Shown: positions 16,782 to 25,036, counted from the stretch's first letter. The stretch is DNA of 64,000 bases from Clostridium paridis (GCF_016765615.1 NZ_JAESWA010000019.1:178107-242106); one strand, 5' to 3'. Notes: generated from the sequence alone by a model not told the origin. Translations and numbers: made by a program.

Positions 16782-17903
16782 TTGAAACGAGCAATAAGTA
16801 TTTTTATTATATTTATAATAAGTATTTCATTAATAGCCTGTAAAAAGAGCAAAAATAACTTAGATAGTGCAAGTGCTGATGCAGGCTTTGATTATGTAAA
16901 GAGTGAACAGCTTGCAAATCAATATATTGATTACTTATCAAAAAATGATTTTACAAACTTGAGAAGAATTAGTACTCCAGATTTAAATGGTAATAATAAG
17001 AATATAGAGAAAAAGGGAAATCCGATAATCACATATAAAAAAAGGGATACAAAAGAAACAGGAAAAAATATCTATTACATGTATAGAGTCGTAAAGTCTT
17101 CACCAGATGGTCCAAATGGAAGCTTAGATAATTATGCAGTAAAGATTGATAAAAGTGAAAGTGGAGAATATCAAATAGATGATGTACAATCTTCAACTGA
17201 GTTGGAAGTGTATAGTCAAGATTCTTTCTTAAGAGTGAAATATAGAGATGACGTAAGAGGATATTTATTAATGAGGCTTTCAAACTTTCCAAGAGAAATA
17301 TATCCGAAGATTAATAAAGCTCCTATTTACAAAGAAAACATTGTTCCTAAGGAATTTGGAGTAGCAAGCATTGCCTATGAAGGGAAGAAAGTAGCAATAA
17401 CAGCAAAGGATGGAGATAAGACCATTCTAGGAATAGTAGAAATAGATGAAGAAGAAAAGAAAAAAGCTAGTGGAGAAGTAGGTGACAGTTCAGGTGTTGG
17501 AGCAGGTGGTGGCTCAGGCGCTGGAGGAGCTAGCAGTGGAGCGGAAACATCAGGCATACTTGAAACACCAATTGGTAAGAAGATTGTGACCTTAGATATA
17601 TACACTGATAAAAAGGTTGACATGATGATTTTCGGTAAAGACGAAGAAAACATTATAGTTCAGCATTCGGATAAAAGTGGGAGAAAAGGAATTAATATAT
17701 ATAAAGCTAATAGTGGAGATGTCTTAGATATAAAGTTTGATGAAAATTTCCCTAAGAATATGTATAACTTAGTTGTAAAAAATGTCAATGATTATAAGTT
17801 ATATTTTAAAGTTGAGCCAATAGATGGAGTAAAAGGTGTAAGACAAGATGTTCTTGGTGAATATTCAGTAGGTTTAAAGGATTCAAAAATAGAAAAATTG
17901 TAA
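16782..17903 (+). CDS. lipoprotein of unknown function with Gly/Ser-rich linker
   Basis: 373 residues, TTG start after GGAGG. Signal peptide with lipobox LIAC (Cys20), so it is likely anchored on the outer face of the membrane by Lgt/Lsp. Residues 35-220 form an alpha/beta region with a NTF2-like opening (YVKSEQLANQYIDYLSKNDFTNL). A glycine/serine-rich linker (about 233-262) separates this from a C-terminal beta-rich domain of about 110 residues. No catalytic motif or known family is recognised. Single gene with its own terminator. Confidence 0.75.
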   Translation: MKRAISIFIIFIISISLIACKKSKNNLDSASADAGFDYVKSEQLANQYIDYLSKNDFTNLRRISTPDLNGNNKNIEKKGNPIITYKKRDTKETGKNIYYMYRVVKSSPDGPNGSLDNYAVKIDKSESGEYQIDDVQSSTELEVYSQDSFLRVKYRDDVRGYLLMRLSNFPREIYPKINKAPIYKENIVPKEFGVASIAYEGKKVAITAKDGDKTILGIVEIDEEEKKKASGEVGDSSGVGAGGGSGAGGASSGAETSGILETPIGKKIVTLDIYTDKKVDMMIFGKDEENIIVQHSDKSGRKGINIYKANSGDVLDIKFDENFPKNMYNLVVKNVNDYKLYFKVEPIDGVKGVRQDVLGEYSVGLKDSKIEKL

Positions 17904-17943
17904 TATAATATATATGTATACATTGAGAAGTTAGATTAAATAT

Positions 17944-18003
17944 TCCTTTTAAAGCATCTTAGGTTTAAAACTAAAATGACTAAGATACTTTAAAAGGATT
18001 TTG
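17944..18003 (+). terminator. terminator of the lipoprotein gene
   Basis: 19-bp stem with one mismatch (17944-17962 with 17980-17998) followed by TTTTG. Confidence 0.85.
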
Positions 18004-18051
18004 TATATTTAGTATAATGTACATGTACAATAAATAGAAAAAGGTGAGCAA

Positions 18052-18981
18052 ATGGAAAAAGTCCTTTGGGATAACAAAAGATATTTAAGTTTAAACTATT
18101 TTTTAAGAGAGAAATTCGGAGAAAAGATTTTTAAAATTTCATTAGATGCAGGATTTTCTTGTCCAAATAGGGATGGAAAAATTAGTAGCGGAGGATGTCT
18201 GTTCTGTAGTGAAAGAGGTTCAGGAGATTATGCAGGAGATAGAAATTTTTCTATTTCGAAGCAGTTCATAGATATTAAAGATATGATGGCAAAGAAGTGG
18301 AAGAATGGAAAGTATATAGCATACTTTCAAGCATACACAAATACTTATGCACCCATTGAAGTCTTAAAAAATAAGTATCAAGAAGCATTAGAGCAAGAGG
18401 ATGTAGTGGCATTAGCAATAGCTACAAGGCCTGACTGCTTATCTGACGAAGTTTTAGATTTACTTGAGGAAATGAACAGCAAAGTATATACATGGATAGA
18501 ACTAGGCTTACAAACAGTTCATGAAAAGACAGCCAAGCTTATTAATAGAGGATACACTTTAGATGTTTTTGAAGAGGCTTTAAAAAAGTTACGAGAAAGA
18601 GGAATTGATGTAGTTGTACATACTATATTTGGCCTTCCTGAAGAGAGCAAGGAAGAAGTGCTTGAGACTATTAGATATATTTCTAATAAGGATATACAAG
18701 GAGTAAAGTTCCACCTATTGCATTTAATGAAGGATACACCAATGGTAAAATTATATGAGCAAGGAAGGCTCAAATTTCTTACTCAAGAGGAGTATGTAGA
18801 GCTTATATGTGAAAGTATAAATATAATTCCTCAAAATATGGTTGTGCATAGATTAACTGGAGATGCGCCAAGGAGTCTATTAATCGGACCAATGTGGAGC
18901 TTAAAAAAGTGGGAAGTATTAAATGCTATAGATAAAGCTATGGAAGATAATGATTATTATCAAGGAAAGTATAGAGAATAA
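18052..18981 (+). CDS. radical SAM protein, TIGR01212/YtqA (MnmL)-like
   Basis: 309 residues, ATG behind AAAGGTGAG. The N-terminus has the spaced cluster motif Cys37-x11-Cys49-x2-Cys52 (CPNRDGKISSGGCLFC) that defines the TIGR01212/COG1242 group, followed by an Elp3-like barrel (WIELGLQTVHEKTAKLINRG). The B. subtilis member YtqA (MnmL) has been linked to the last steps of mnm5s2U34 tRNA wobble modification; I infer the same here with moderate confidence. The partner methylase YtqB/MnmM is not adjacent. The promoter region has a TATAAT overlapping a TGTACATGTACA palindrome (18018-18029). Confidence 0.85.
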   Translation: MEKVLWDNKRYLSLNYFLREKFGEKIFKISLDAGFSCPNRDGKISSGGCLFCSERGSGDYAGDRNFSISKQFIDIKDMMAKKWKNGKYIAYFQAYTNTYAPIEVLKNKYQEALEQEDVVALAIATRPDCLSDEVLDLLEEMNSKVYTWIELGLQTVHEKTAKLINRGYTLDVFEEALKKLRERGIDVVVHTIFGLPEESKEEVLETIRYISNKDIQGVKFHLLHLMKDTPMVKLYEQGRLKFLTQEEYVELICESINIIPQNMVVHRLTGDAPRSLLIGPMWSLKKWEVLNAIDKAMEDNDYYQGKYRE

Positions 18982-18985
18982 AAGA

Positions 18986-19014
18986 ACCCCGAGAATAGGT
19001 TGTATTCTCGGGGT
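18986..19014. terminator. bidirectional terminator
   Basis: 12-bp stem ACCCCGAGAATA (18986-18997) with TATTCTCGGGGT (19003-19014) between convergent genes. Confidence 0.85.
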
Positions 19015-19022
19015 ATGTAATT

Positions 19023-19988
19023 TTAATTACGTAAAAGAAAAATATAGAAATAGAAAGTAATAGTAATAAAAGAACATAAAATTATAAGATTTTTATAAAA
19101 ACTTAAATATCGTTTTTTATTCAAAAAAGAAAATAAAAAGTGTCCAAGGAAAACTCCAATAAGATAAAGAAATAATATATCAAAACTCATTATTATAAAA
19201 ATGTTTTCAGATAATCCAACTAGGCATAGAAAAATATGAGCTAAGGAAATTGATAAATATACCTTTGTTCCAAGTAATAAAGTTGATTTAATACTTTTAA
19301 ACTTAGCAGAAATAATTGGAGCTAAGAAGCCTAATGGCATAAATAGAGCAATCATGCGTAGACGTCCTAGTAATATATGATCTAGTGTTATGCCATGTTG
19401 AAGAGAGGTACTTATATTATCAATAGTCCACTTAATTGGAATGAGCCCTATATCAAATTGAACCGGATCTCGAAAACATGGATAATTATATATAGGGAAT
19501 AACATTGTACCAATGAGCACACTAATATAATATATATAAATAAATTTATATAATTCAGTTGACATACTAAAATCATGTTCTGATTTAGTTTGATTTTTTA
19601 AGGTTGCACTTCTAATAATTAAATAGGCAGGGGGTAACAAAAATACAACTATTATTCCTTTTAATCCACCAAAGCTACCTTCTGAAATTAATAATATTAT
19701 TAGTGAAAACAATATTACTAATGCGCCAATAGCTAATAGTAGCGTAGAATTCATGCCTTTTTTATAAATAGGAACGACTTCAGACAATTCATCCTCTAGC
19801 ACGGCTGTTTCTCCAAATCTATCTAGAGCAATTTTTATACTTTCAGATTGGCTGTTGCCTTCTCTTTTTAATTCTTCTATTGTTTCAATTAAGTGAGTCT
19901 TCATGTCATCCTTTAATTCTTCTATTTCTTTTGAATTTTCTTTGGAATTTTTATATAAAGATTCGATGTAATCATCTATTTCTTTCAT
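19023..19988 (-). CDS. membrane protein with permease-prefix domain and VanZ-like region
   Basis: 321 residues. Residues 1-70 form the charged helical permease prefix domain (MKEIDDYIESLYKNS...). The rest has about seven hydrophobic segments, with a VanZ-like arrangement in the middle (PIYNYP..., FDIGLIPIKW, LGRLRMIALFMPLGFLAPI). The prefix domain occurs in membrane proteins encoded next to PadR repressors, and here the PadR gene ends 2 bp upstream on the same strand. VanZ homologues have been tied to teicoplanin resistance and cell-surface stress; the role here is unknown. It is the second gene of a two-gene operon. Confidence 0.75.
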   Translation of the reverse strand: MKEIDDYIESLYKNSKENSKEIEELKDDMKTHLIETIEELKREGNSQSESIKIALDRFGETAVLEDELSEVVPIYKKGMNSTLLLAIGALVILFSLIILLISEGSFGGLKGIIVVFLLPPAYLIIRSATLKNQTKSEHDFSMSTELYKFIYIYYISVLIGTMLFPIYNYPCFRDPVQFDIGLIPIKWTIDNISTSLQHGITLDHILLGRLRMIALFMPLGFLAPIISAKFKSIKSTLLLGTKVYLSISLAHIFLCLVGLSENIFIIMSFDILFLYLIGVFLGHFLFSFLNKKRYLSFYKNLIILCSFITITFYFYIFLLRN

Positions 19989-19990
19989 TC

Positions 19991-20323
19991 CTATACCTCC
20001 TTAAAGAAAAGATCTAATATATCTCTAAAAAATGTCCATTCTTCCTTTTTAAGTTTAAGATAACTTAAACCTTCATTGGTTATTTTGTGATATCTTCTTC
20101 TTCCGCCACCGCTTTCGTTATCATCCCAATAAGTTGAGACTAGACCATTACTCTCTAGTCGTTTTAAAACTACATATAGAGTACCTTCTTTTATTTCAAA
20201 TTTGTCCTTACTGATTAGTCGTATTCTCTTCGAAATTTCATAACCATATAAGTCTTCATTTATTAGAAGTGACAGAATGATGCTTTCGATATAGCCCTTT
20301 AGCATTTCTTTATGAATTTCCAA
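19991..20323 (-). CDS. PadR-family transcriptional repressor
   Basis: 110 residues from TTG 20323, eight bases after AGGAGG. An upstream in-frame GTG (20332) overlaps the RBS and is less likely. Winged-helix core: ILSLLINEDLYGYEI, EGTLYVVLKRLESNGLV, a basic wing GGGRRRYHKIT and a short C-terminal dimer helix (PadR-s2 type). It is cotranscribed with the VanZ/permease-prefix gene. A 23-bp palindrome (20356-20378) over its promoter is the probable self-regulatory operator. Confidence 0.9.
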   Translation of the reverse strand: MEIHKEMLKGYIESIILSLLINEDLYGYEISKRIRLISKDKFEIKEGTLYVVLKRLESNGLVSTYWDDNESGGGRRRYHKITNEGLSYLKLKKEEWTFFRDILDLFFKEV

Positions 20324-20355
20324 AAAATACACCTCCTGTATATATTATACTATAG

Positions 20356-20378
20356 ACTACTCTATACTATAAAGTAGT
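20356..20378 (-). promoter_or_regulatory. palindromic operator in the PadR-VanZ promoter
   Basis: ACTACTcTATAcTATAaAGTAGT is a near-perfect 23-bp dyad centred at 20367. On the minus strand it lies just upstream of a TATAAT (about 20347-20352) and 25-35 bp before the RBS, where bound repressor would block RNA polymerase. Confidence 0.65.
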
Positions 20379-20416
20379 ATTGAAAAAAATATTTAAATTT
20401 TTACTTAGTATAAAAA

Positions 20417-20450
20417 TTTAAGCAGAAACCACATATGGTTTCTGCTTAAA
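20417..20450. terminator. hairpin between rRNA methyltransferase and PadR genes
   Basis: Perfect 14-bp stem TTTAAGCAGAAACC (20417-20430) with its complement (20437-20450), loop ACATAT. It lies 15 bp beyond the stop of the minus-strand methyltransferase gene and likely ends it. Confidence 0.75.
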
Positions 20451-20464
20451 TCAAATCATATATA

Positions 20465-21640
20465 TTAAACTACTTGGAATACATAAAACTTTAAATAATA
20501 TGATTCATCTGAGCCCCAAAGTATTGGGTGATCGCAGGATTGAGTTCTAAATTCCACTTGTCTAAGTTGCCTTTTTGCATCTTTAGCTGCATCCATTATG
20601 GTTTCAGACAATAGTTCCTGGCTCATATAATGTGAGCAGGAGCAGGTTATTAAGTAGCCACCTTTTTTGACCATTTTAAGACCACGTAGGTTAATTTCTT
20701 TATATCCTCTTTTTGCACCCTTAATGGTATCTCTTGATTTTGTAAAGGCAGGTGGATCTAAAATTACAACATCAAATTCTTTGCCTTCTTTTGACCAATC
20801 AGCAAGGATATCAAAAGCATTATGGCATTCAAATTTTACTGTATCAGATAAACCATTAAGTTCAGCATTTTTTCTAGCAAAATCTACAGCATGCTGAGAA
20901 ACATCTATACCTAATACTGACTTAGCACCAGCAATACCTGCATTTAGAGCAAAAGAACCAGTATGAGTAAAGCAATCTAATACATCTGCATCTTTACATA
21001 TTCTATGGATAGCCTTTCTATTTTCCTTTTGATCAAGGAAAAATCCTGTCTTTTGACCATTTTCAATATCAACATAGTATTTAACACCATTTTCAATTAT
21101 CTGAACCATAGTATCAAAAGGTTCTGTTAAGAAGCCTTTCTTTTGTTCCAGTCCTTCAATTTCTCTAGTAGTTATATCACTTCTTTCGTAAACACCTTTA
21201 GCACCAAAGTCCTCCACAAGTAATTTTACAATTACATCTCTATATTTATCCATTCCTAATGTAGATATTTGGATTACATAATAATCTTCAAATTTATCAA
21301 TAGTTAGTCCTGGAAGGAAATCAGCCTCACCAAAAACAAATCTACAGCTGGAAGTGTCGATAACTTTTTTTCTATAATTCCACGCCATATGAAGTTTTTC
21401 TCTAAAGAAGTTTTCATTTATTTCTTCTTCAATGTCTTTTGTTAAAATTCGAATAGTTATTTTTGAACGATCATTTATGTAACCTTTACCAATAAAGATT
21501 CCTTTTGAATCATAAACTTCAACAATATCACCATTTTCATAGTCTCCATCATATTCGTTGATTTCGCTTATGTATATCCATGGGCGACCATGAAGTGATT
21601 TTTTTGTAATGCCTTTATTTAAATAGAACTTACTAATCAT
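20465..21640 (-). CDS. class I SAM-dependent rRNA methyltransferase, RlmI/COG1092-like
   Basis: 391 residues, ATG behind AAGGAGTGG. The N-terminal PUA-like domain (about 1-75, GRPWIYISEINEYDGDYENGDIV) is followed by an EEHEE-type linker and a Rossmann methyltransferase with VLDCFTHTGSFALNAG (motif I) and VILDPPAFTKS (motif IV). RlmI methylates C5 of a 23S rRNA cytosine in E. coli; the exact target here is not certain. Single gene. Confidence 0.9.
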   Translation of the reverse strand: MISKFYLNKGITKKSLHGRPWIYISEINEYDGDYENGDIVEVYDSKGIFIGKGYINDRSKITIRILTKDIEEEINENFFREKLHMAWNYRKKVIDTSSCRFVFGEADFLPGLTIDKFEDYYVIQISTLGMDKYRDVIVKLLVEDFGAKGVYERSDITTREIEGLEQKKGFLTEPFDTMVQIIENGVKYYVDIENGQKTGFFLDQKENRKAIHRICKDADVLDCFTHTGSFALNAGIAGAKSVLGIDVSQHAVDFARKNAELNGLSDTVKFECHNAFDILADWSKEGKEFDVVILDPPAFTKSRDTIKGAKRGYKEINLRGLKMVKKGGYLITCSCSHYMSQELLSETIMDAAKDAKRQLRQVEFRTQSCDHPILWGSDESYYLKFYVFQVV

Positions 21641-21770
21641 AATTCCACTCCTTAATATAAATTCACATTAGATTATAGCATATAGAGTACTTGATTTATA
21701 TATGTTGCCTATTTACTATATTTTTTACTTATCGTATTATTAATTATATAAACTTAAGGAGGATTCTTAC

Positions 21771-22166
21771 ATGGAGAAAAGGAAGAGAGGTATACTTATT
21801 ACTATAATTTTAGTTATTCAAGGTATTTTTTCATTTCTAGGTCTTTCAACATATTTTAATGAGCAACGTATGCAACAAATACTGAAAGATCAGCCTACAT
21901 TTGCACAGTTCTATACTCCATTAACACCTATGCAGATTGTAATATCAACGATTTTATCATTAATAACTTTAGTAGCTATTATAGGAATATTCATGTGGAA
22001 GAAGAAAGCTATATATGTATATTTAGCTGCTGGGGTAATTAATGGTATCTATGGAGCTATAGCTGACTTTACTGCAATAGCAATTATAGGGTATATAATA
22101 CAGATTGGAATATGTGTTTTAATAAGTAAGACACTTTTGAAAAAATTAGAAACTAATATTGAATAA
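21771..22166 (+). CDS. small four-helix membrane protein
   Basis: 131 residues, ATG preceded by TAAGGAGG. About four transmembrane helices: residues 8-28, 54-75, 82-100 and 104-124, with a short polar outside loop after the first. No family recognised. The next gene's RBS lies inside the inverted repeat that ends this one, suggesting linked expression. Confidence 0.6.
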   Translation: MEKRKRGILITIILVIQGIFSFLGLSTYFNEQRMQQILKDQPTFAQFYTPLTPMQIVISTILSLITLVAIIGIFMWKKKAIYVYLAAGVINGIYGAIADFTAIAIIGYIIQIGICVLISKTLLKKLETNIE

Positions 22167-22175
22167 ATTATTATA

Positions 22176-22227
22176 AAAATCTCATCCTTCTCACATACTA
22201 AGTATAGGTAGAAAGGAGGGATTTTTT
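22176..22227 (+). terminator. imperfect terminator whose 3' arm contains the RBS of the next gene
   Basis: AAAAATCTCATCCTTCT (22176-22192) pairs imperfectly with AGAAAGGAGGGATTTTT (22210-22226). The AAAGGAGGG that serves the ATG at 22229 is in the 3' arm, so the fold would sequester it. Confidence 0.55.
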
Positions 22228-22228
22228 T

Positions 22229-22462
22229 ATGACTTGGGATAAAATAAAGGAAATGAATCTTTATGATAAAATTAGTTCAGAATTAAAAGATATATCAGAA
22301 GATGACTCAAGCAGGGTAGAGGATTACATTACAAGTCCAGAAAAATTAGAAAGTTTTAAGTGGTATATTCATGAAGGATATGACTCTAGGTCAATGGGGA
22401 AGATTTTGGGCCTTACAGTTAATCAGGTAGATATTATTAAAGAACTTCTAGGAAAACTATAA
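22229..22462 (+). CDS. small acidic protein of unknown function
   Basis: 77 residues with AAAGGAGGG eight bases before the ATG. The C-terminal part (SFKWYIHEGYDSRSMGKILGLTVNQVDIIKELL) reads like a short helix-turn-helix or three-helix bundle. No family recognised. Its RBS is buried in the inverted repeat that precedes it, so translation may depend on read-through or unfolding. Confidence 0.6.
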   Translation: MTWDKIKEMNLYDKISSELKDISEDDSSRVEDYITSPEKLESFKWYIHEGYDSRSMGKILGLTVNQVDIIKELLGKL

Positions 22463-22466
22463 TTTT

Positions 22467-22509
22467 AAGAAGATAAAAATATTAATTAAAATATTTTTAT
22501 CTTCTTTTT
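22467..22509 (+). terminator. terminator
   Basis: 17-bp perfect stem AAGAAGATAAAAATATT (22467-22483) with its complement (22490-22506), then T. Confidence 0.85.
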
Positions 22510-22589
22510 TATGTAATTAAGCACATAATTAAGTACACTTTATTCATATTGTATATTAATAATTATAATAGACATAAAGGAGTAAAGAG

Positions 22590-23204
22590 ATGGGGGGATT
22601 TCGATATCCTAAAAATCATTATAAACATTTATTAAATAGTATATATGATAAGGATGGAGATAGATGTTTTAGAATAGGTATAAGTTTTGGCAATAAAGAT
22701 GGGGAAACATACTTAGTTATTGGGAGAAATCCATATAGGGTACAAGATGGACAGTGTAACAAGGTAACAAAAAGAATTTTTAAATATTTTAAGTTAAAGA
22801 TTTGTCCTGAGGAAAAAGTAAGGGAACTCATAATGGTAAACCTATTTGTTGAACATGATTTGAATAGTGATATGATAAATAGAAAATTAGATAAGGATTA
22901 TAAACATTATATAGTAGGAAATAGAGGTGTAGTAGGTCAGGGGGATATTACTATAAGAAATGATGAAGTAATAAAAAATGCAATAAGAGAATCACAAAAA
23001 ATAATACTGGCATGGGGAGAACCAATAAAAGGAATGGAGACACTTTATAATGAAAGAATTGAAAGTGTTCTCAAGATATTGAGAGAATGTATACTGGAGG
23101 CTAAGGAAGAAAAGAAAGTATTTGTAGTTGGTGAAATGAGTTTAAGGGGGTACCCGAGACATCCACTATCATGGAGTTTTAGGGATAACTTAAATGAATA
23201 CTAG
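22590..23204 (+). CDS. DUF1643-type protein
   Basis: 204 residues, ATG after AAAGGAG. The order GRNPYRVQDGQCNKVTKRI, MVNLFV, IILAWGEP and GYPRHPLSW matches DUF1643, where the family reads LNPSTAD, NLFAxR, AWG and GxPxHPL. In this copy the first motif is changed (GRNPYR). DUF1643 proteins are uncharacterised; some occur near DNA-related genes. The gene overlaps the next by 11 bp, so the two are coupled. Confidence 0.7.
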   Translation: MGGFRYPKNHYKHLLNSIYDKDGDRCFRIGISFGNKDGETYLVIGRNPYRVQDGQCNKVTKRIFKYFKLKICPEEKVRELIMVNLFVEHDLNSDMINRKLDKDYKHYIVGNRGVVGQGDITIRNDEVIKNAIRESQKIILAWGEPIKGMETLYNERIESVLKILRECILEAKEEKKVFVVGEMSLRGYPRHPLSWSFRDNLNEY

Positions 23205-23790
23205 ATATAGATTTCTAAATAAACTTAAATTAATAACTTTCTTAATAGTGGGTGTGTTATCAGTATGCTTAATTTCAATTTTAATTTCATTTATACTTAC
23301 AAGAACATCAAATAGGGGTATAGATAGTTTTAATGGAGTAAAAGTTTATTCTAATGGAAAAGATATACTAGCTACTCATGGAATTAGTGAAAGCAAGGAT
23401 GGGTATATATTCGGTTATAAATGGCAATGCCCAGAATTTATAGTTAGATATTATTATTACGCTAAAAATTTTAAGATGAACTCTACAAAAGGAAATGCAA
23501 AGGATTTCTATAAGGATGGAATTGAGGATGGAGAGTTAAATATTGAAAGAGGATTAATACAATATAAGAATGGGAGCAAGATAAGTCCTAAAAAGGAAGA
23601 TATAATTGTTTTTTCAGAAGGTAAATATGGACATGTTGCAATAGTAACAAAAGTTGAGAAGAACAGTATAGAGGTAATACAGCAAAATGTCTATGAAAAG
23701 ACAAGGGAAGATATAAAGCTTACTATAAAAGATGGTAAATATACATTAGGTGATGGAGAGAATATTTTAGGCTGGCTTAGAAAGGAATAA
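23194..23790 (+). CDS. membrane-anchored CHAP-domain cysteine hydrolase
   Basis: 198 residues, starting inside the previous gene. One N-terminal transmembrane segment (about 12-36) anchors an outside CHAP domain with candidate Cys79 (YKWQCPEF), His147 (YGHVAIV) and Asn165 (VIQQN) as the catalytic triad. CHAP enzymes cut peptidoglycan peptides or glutathionylspermidine-type amides. With a single short domain and no cell-wall binding repeat, it may act in local wall remodelling. A terminator follows. Confidence 0.8.
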   Translation: MNTRYRFLNKLKLITFLIVGVLSVCLISILISFILTRTSNRGIDSFNGVKVYSNGKDILATHGISESKDGYIFGYKWQCPEFIVRYYYYAKNFKMNSTKGNAKDFYKDGIEDGELNIERGLIQYKNGSKISPKKEDIIVFSEGKYGHVAIVTKVEKNSIEVIQQNVYEKTREDIKLTIKDGKYTLGDGENILGWLRKE

Positions 23791-23840
23791 GGAAAATAAA
23801 TTGCTTTAGGTGTAAATAGATTTATATAATACAAACAAAA

Positions 23841-23872
23841 ATGGAGCCTCAAAAATATTTTTGAGACTCCAT
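23841..23872. terminator. bidirectional terminator
   Basis: ATGGAG-C-CTCAAAAA paired with TTTTTGAG-A-CTCCAT, a 32-bp near-perfect palindrome between convergent genes. Confidence 0.8.
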
Positions 23873-23928
23873 AATATAAATAGGGAGATATAAAATGTTT
23901 TTACCAATACGATAAGGGGAGATATTGG

Positions 23929-24147
23929 TTATTTCATAGCTAATTCTTTATCAATTAGCTCTTGTATCTTAGGGGTACATCTTCTTCCTGAACAACCACC
24001 GGATCCAGCGCCAGTTGCTCTTTGTACCTCCTGAACGGTAGTAGCACCGTTCCTTATTGCTGCTTTAATTTTGGATCTAGGGATTGCTTTACATAAGCAA
24101 ACCTTTGTAAGTTTATCTAAAACTTCTTCATTTAAGTTATTATCCAT
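23929..24147 (-). CDS. BFD-like [2Fe-2S]-binding protein
   Basis: 72 residues, ATG behind GAGGTAAAA. The cysteine pattern Cys17-x-Cys19-x32-Cys52-x4-Cys57 is that of bacterioferritin-associated ferredoxin-type domains, which hold a [2Fe-2S] cluster. In other proteins this domain is fused to oxidoreductases or serves iron release; here it stands alone. Single gene. Confidence 0.85.
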   Translation of the reverse strand: MDNNLNEEVLDKLTKVCLCKAIPRSKIKAAIRNGATTVQEVQRATGAGSGGCSGRRCTPKIQELIDKELAMK

Positions 24148-24301
24148 GTCAAATTTTACCTCACATTTTCTTTAAGTATATTAAAGTATTGGGAGAGTGG
24201 GGGATTTCTTTCTGTAACTATATTAAAACATACCGCTCAATAAAAGTCAATATTAATTAATAAAAATTATTAGTTACATAATTAAAATATTTACCACTTC
24301 G

Positions 24302-24330
24302 TTGACAATTTAAAAACCCTAGTATATAAT
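24302..24330 (+). promoter_or_regulatory. promoter of ileS
   Basis: TTGACA (24302-24307), exact 17-bp spacer, TATAAT (24325-24330). Confidence 0.85.
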
Positions 24331-24523
24331 TTCTCTAGAGACTATGAACAGGGCAAGTACTTAAAAATATTAGTTTTTAGAGAGTGACTGTATGGTGGAA
24401 AGTCATAGCTAGGTTTAAGGAAAATCACCTGGGAGTTGGAGGCTGAACAATATCATATAGAGTTTTGCAAATTAACTAATAATTTATGCATGTAAAAGTG
24501 TAAATTAAAGGTTCATGATTAGA

Positions 24524-24588
24524 CTCTTTAGAATTTCAAGTTCAATTAAAATTCATTTAAGAGTTTAAGTTCAACTAAAATTCTTTAA
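24524..24588 (+). repeat. partial/tandem family B-like repeats in the T-box leader
   Basis: The unit AAGTTCAA(T/C)TAAAATTC occurs at about 24538 and 24567, directly before the full family B copy. The stretch begins with CTCTTTAGAATTT, which resembles the left end of family A elements. Confidence 0.5.
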
Positions 24589-24681
24589 GATTTCAAGTTC
24601 AACTACAACTTAAGCATGACAGAAAATCGCCAGAAACCGCAATTTTCTACCAAGCATAAGTTAAGTTTCACAATTGAAATC
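24589..24681 (+). repeat. dispersed structured element, family B copy 1
   Basis: Outer stem GATTTCAA (24589-24596) with TTGAAATC (24674-24681). Constant internal loops AGTTCAACTA and TTAAGTTTC. Second stem AACTTAAGC with GCATAAGTT. Inner stem GAAAATcGC with GCaATTTTC around an AGAAACC loop. Lies inside the ileS T-box leader. Confidence 0.75.
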
Positions 24682-24811
24682 TTTAGTAAGCTTTTCCCGT
24701 TGGCCTGCGTTAAAGGATAGAGTATGATAGTACTTGAGATAACTACTAAGTTTTTTGAAATAGTTCAAAACTTATTTAGTAGCGTTAAACTAATGGTGGT
24801 ATAGCGAATAT

Positions 24812-24842
24812 AACTTCGTCCAATTGGATGGAGTTTTTTTTA
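24812..24842 (+). terminator. T-box terminator of ileS
   Basis: AACTTCGTCC (24812-24821) with GGATGGAGTT (24826-24835) and a T8 tail. The 5' arm follows the T-box sequence directly. Confidence 0.85.
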
Positions 24843-25036
24843 TTCTTTAGGAATTGATGTTGTTTTAAGGAAGCTGATTACCTTATAAGTTTGAATTGCA
24901 AGTTAAGGTTTAACTAAGAGTCCCTAAAGAATAAAAAAATAGAATTAGTCGCCTGCCAAATTTTCCTCACATACGTTTGGAAAGGCAGATGCGAGAAAAA
25001 AATCGACGGCTCATAGTCGCCTTGACGATTTTTTTT
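24842..25036 (+). repeat. dispersed element, family A copy 1 (upstream of ileS)
   Basis: Left module 24842-24932 is bounded by inverted repeats ATTCTTTAGG / CCTAAAGAAT and starts on the last T of the T-box terminator. The right module has CGC-CTGCC...TTTCC / GGAAA-GGCAG-at-GCG, then a terminator-like hairpin with A7TCG and CGAT8 arms (24996-25036). It ends 37 bp before the ileS RBS. It is nearly identical to the right modules before metG and nrdD. Confidence 0.85.

Larger units (their letters stand above)
24337..24842 (+). promoter_or_regulatory. T-box leader sensing tRNA-Ile, unusually long
   Basis: Stem I runs from about 24337 and holds the specifier region CTGAACAATATCATA, with ATC (Ile) at 24452-24454, the same position as ATG in the metG leader of this window. 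The T-box AATGGTGGTATAGCG is at 24792-24806. An intrinsic terminator follows. Uncharged tRNA-Ile would stabilise the antiterminator and switch ileS on. About 300 nt between stem I and the T-box include a family B structured repeat and partial copies, making the leader roughly 200 nt longer than the metG one. Confidence 0.9.

Noticed and set aside
24524..24681. CRISPR-like array in the ileS leader
   Set aside because: The repeat units are degenerate, unevenly spaced and not separated by unique spacers; they are parts of hairpins.
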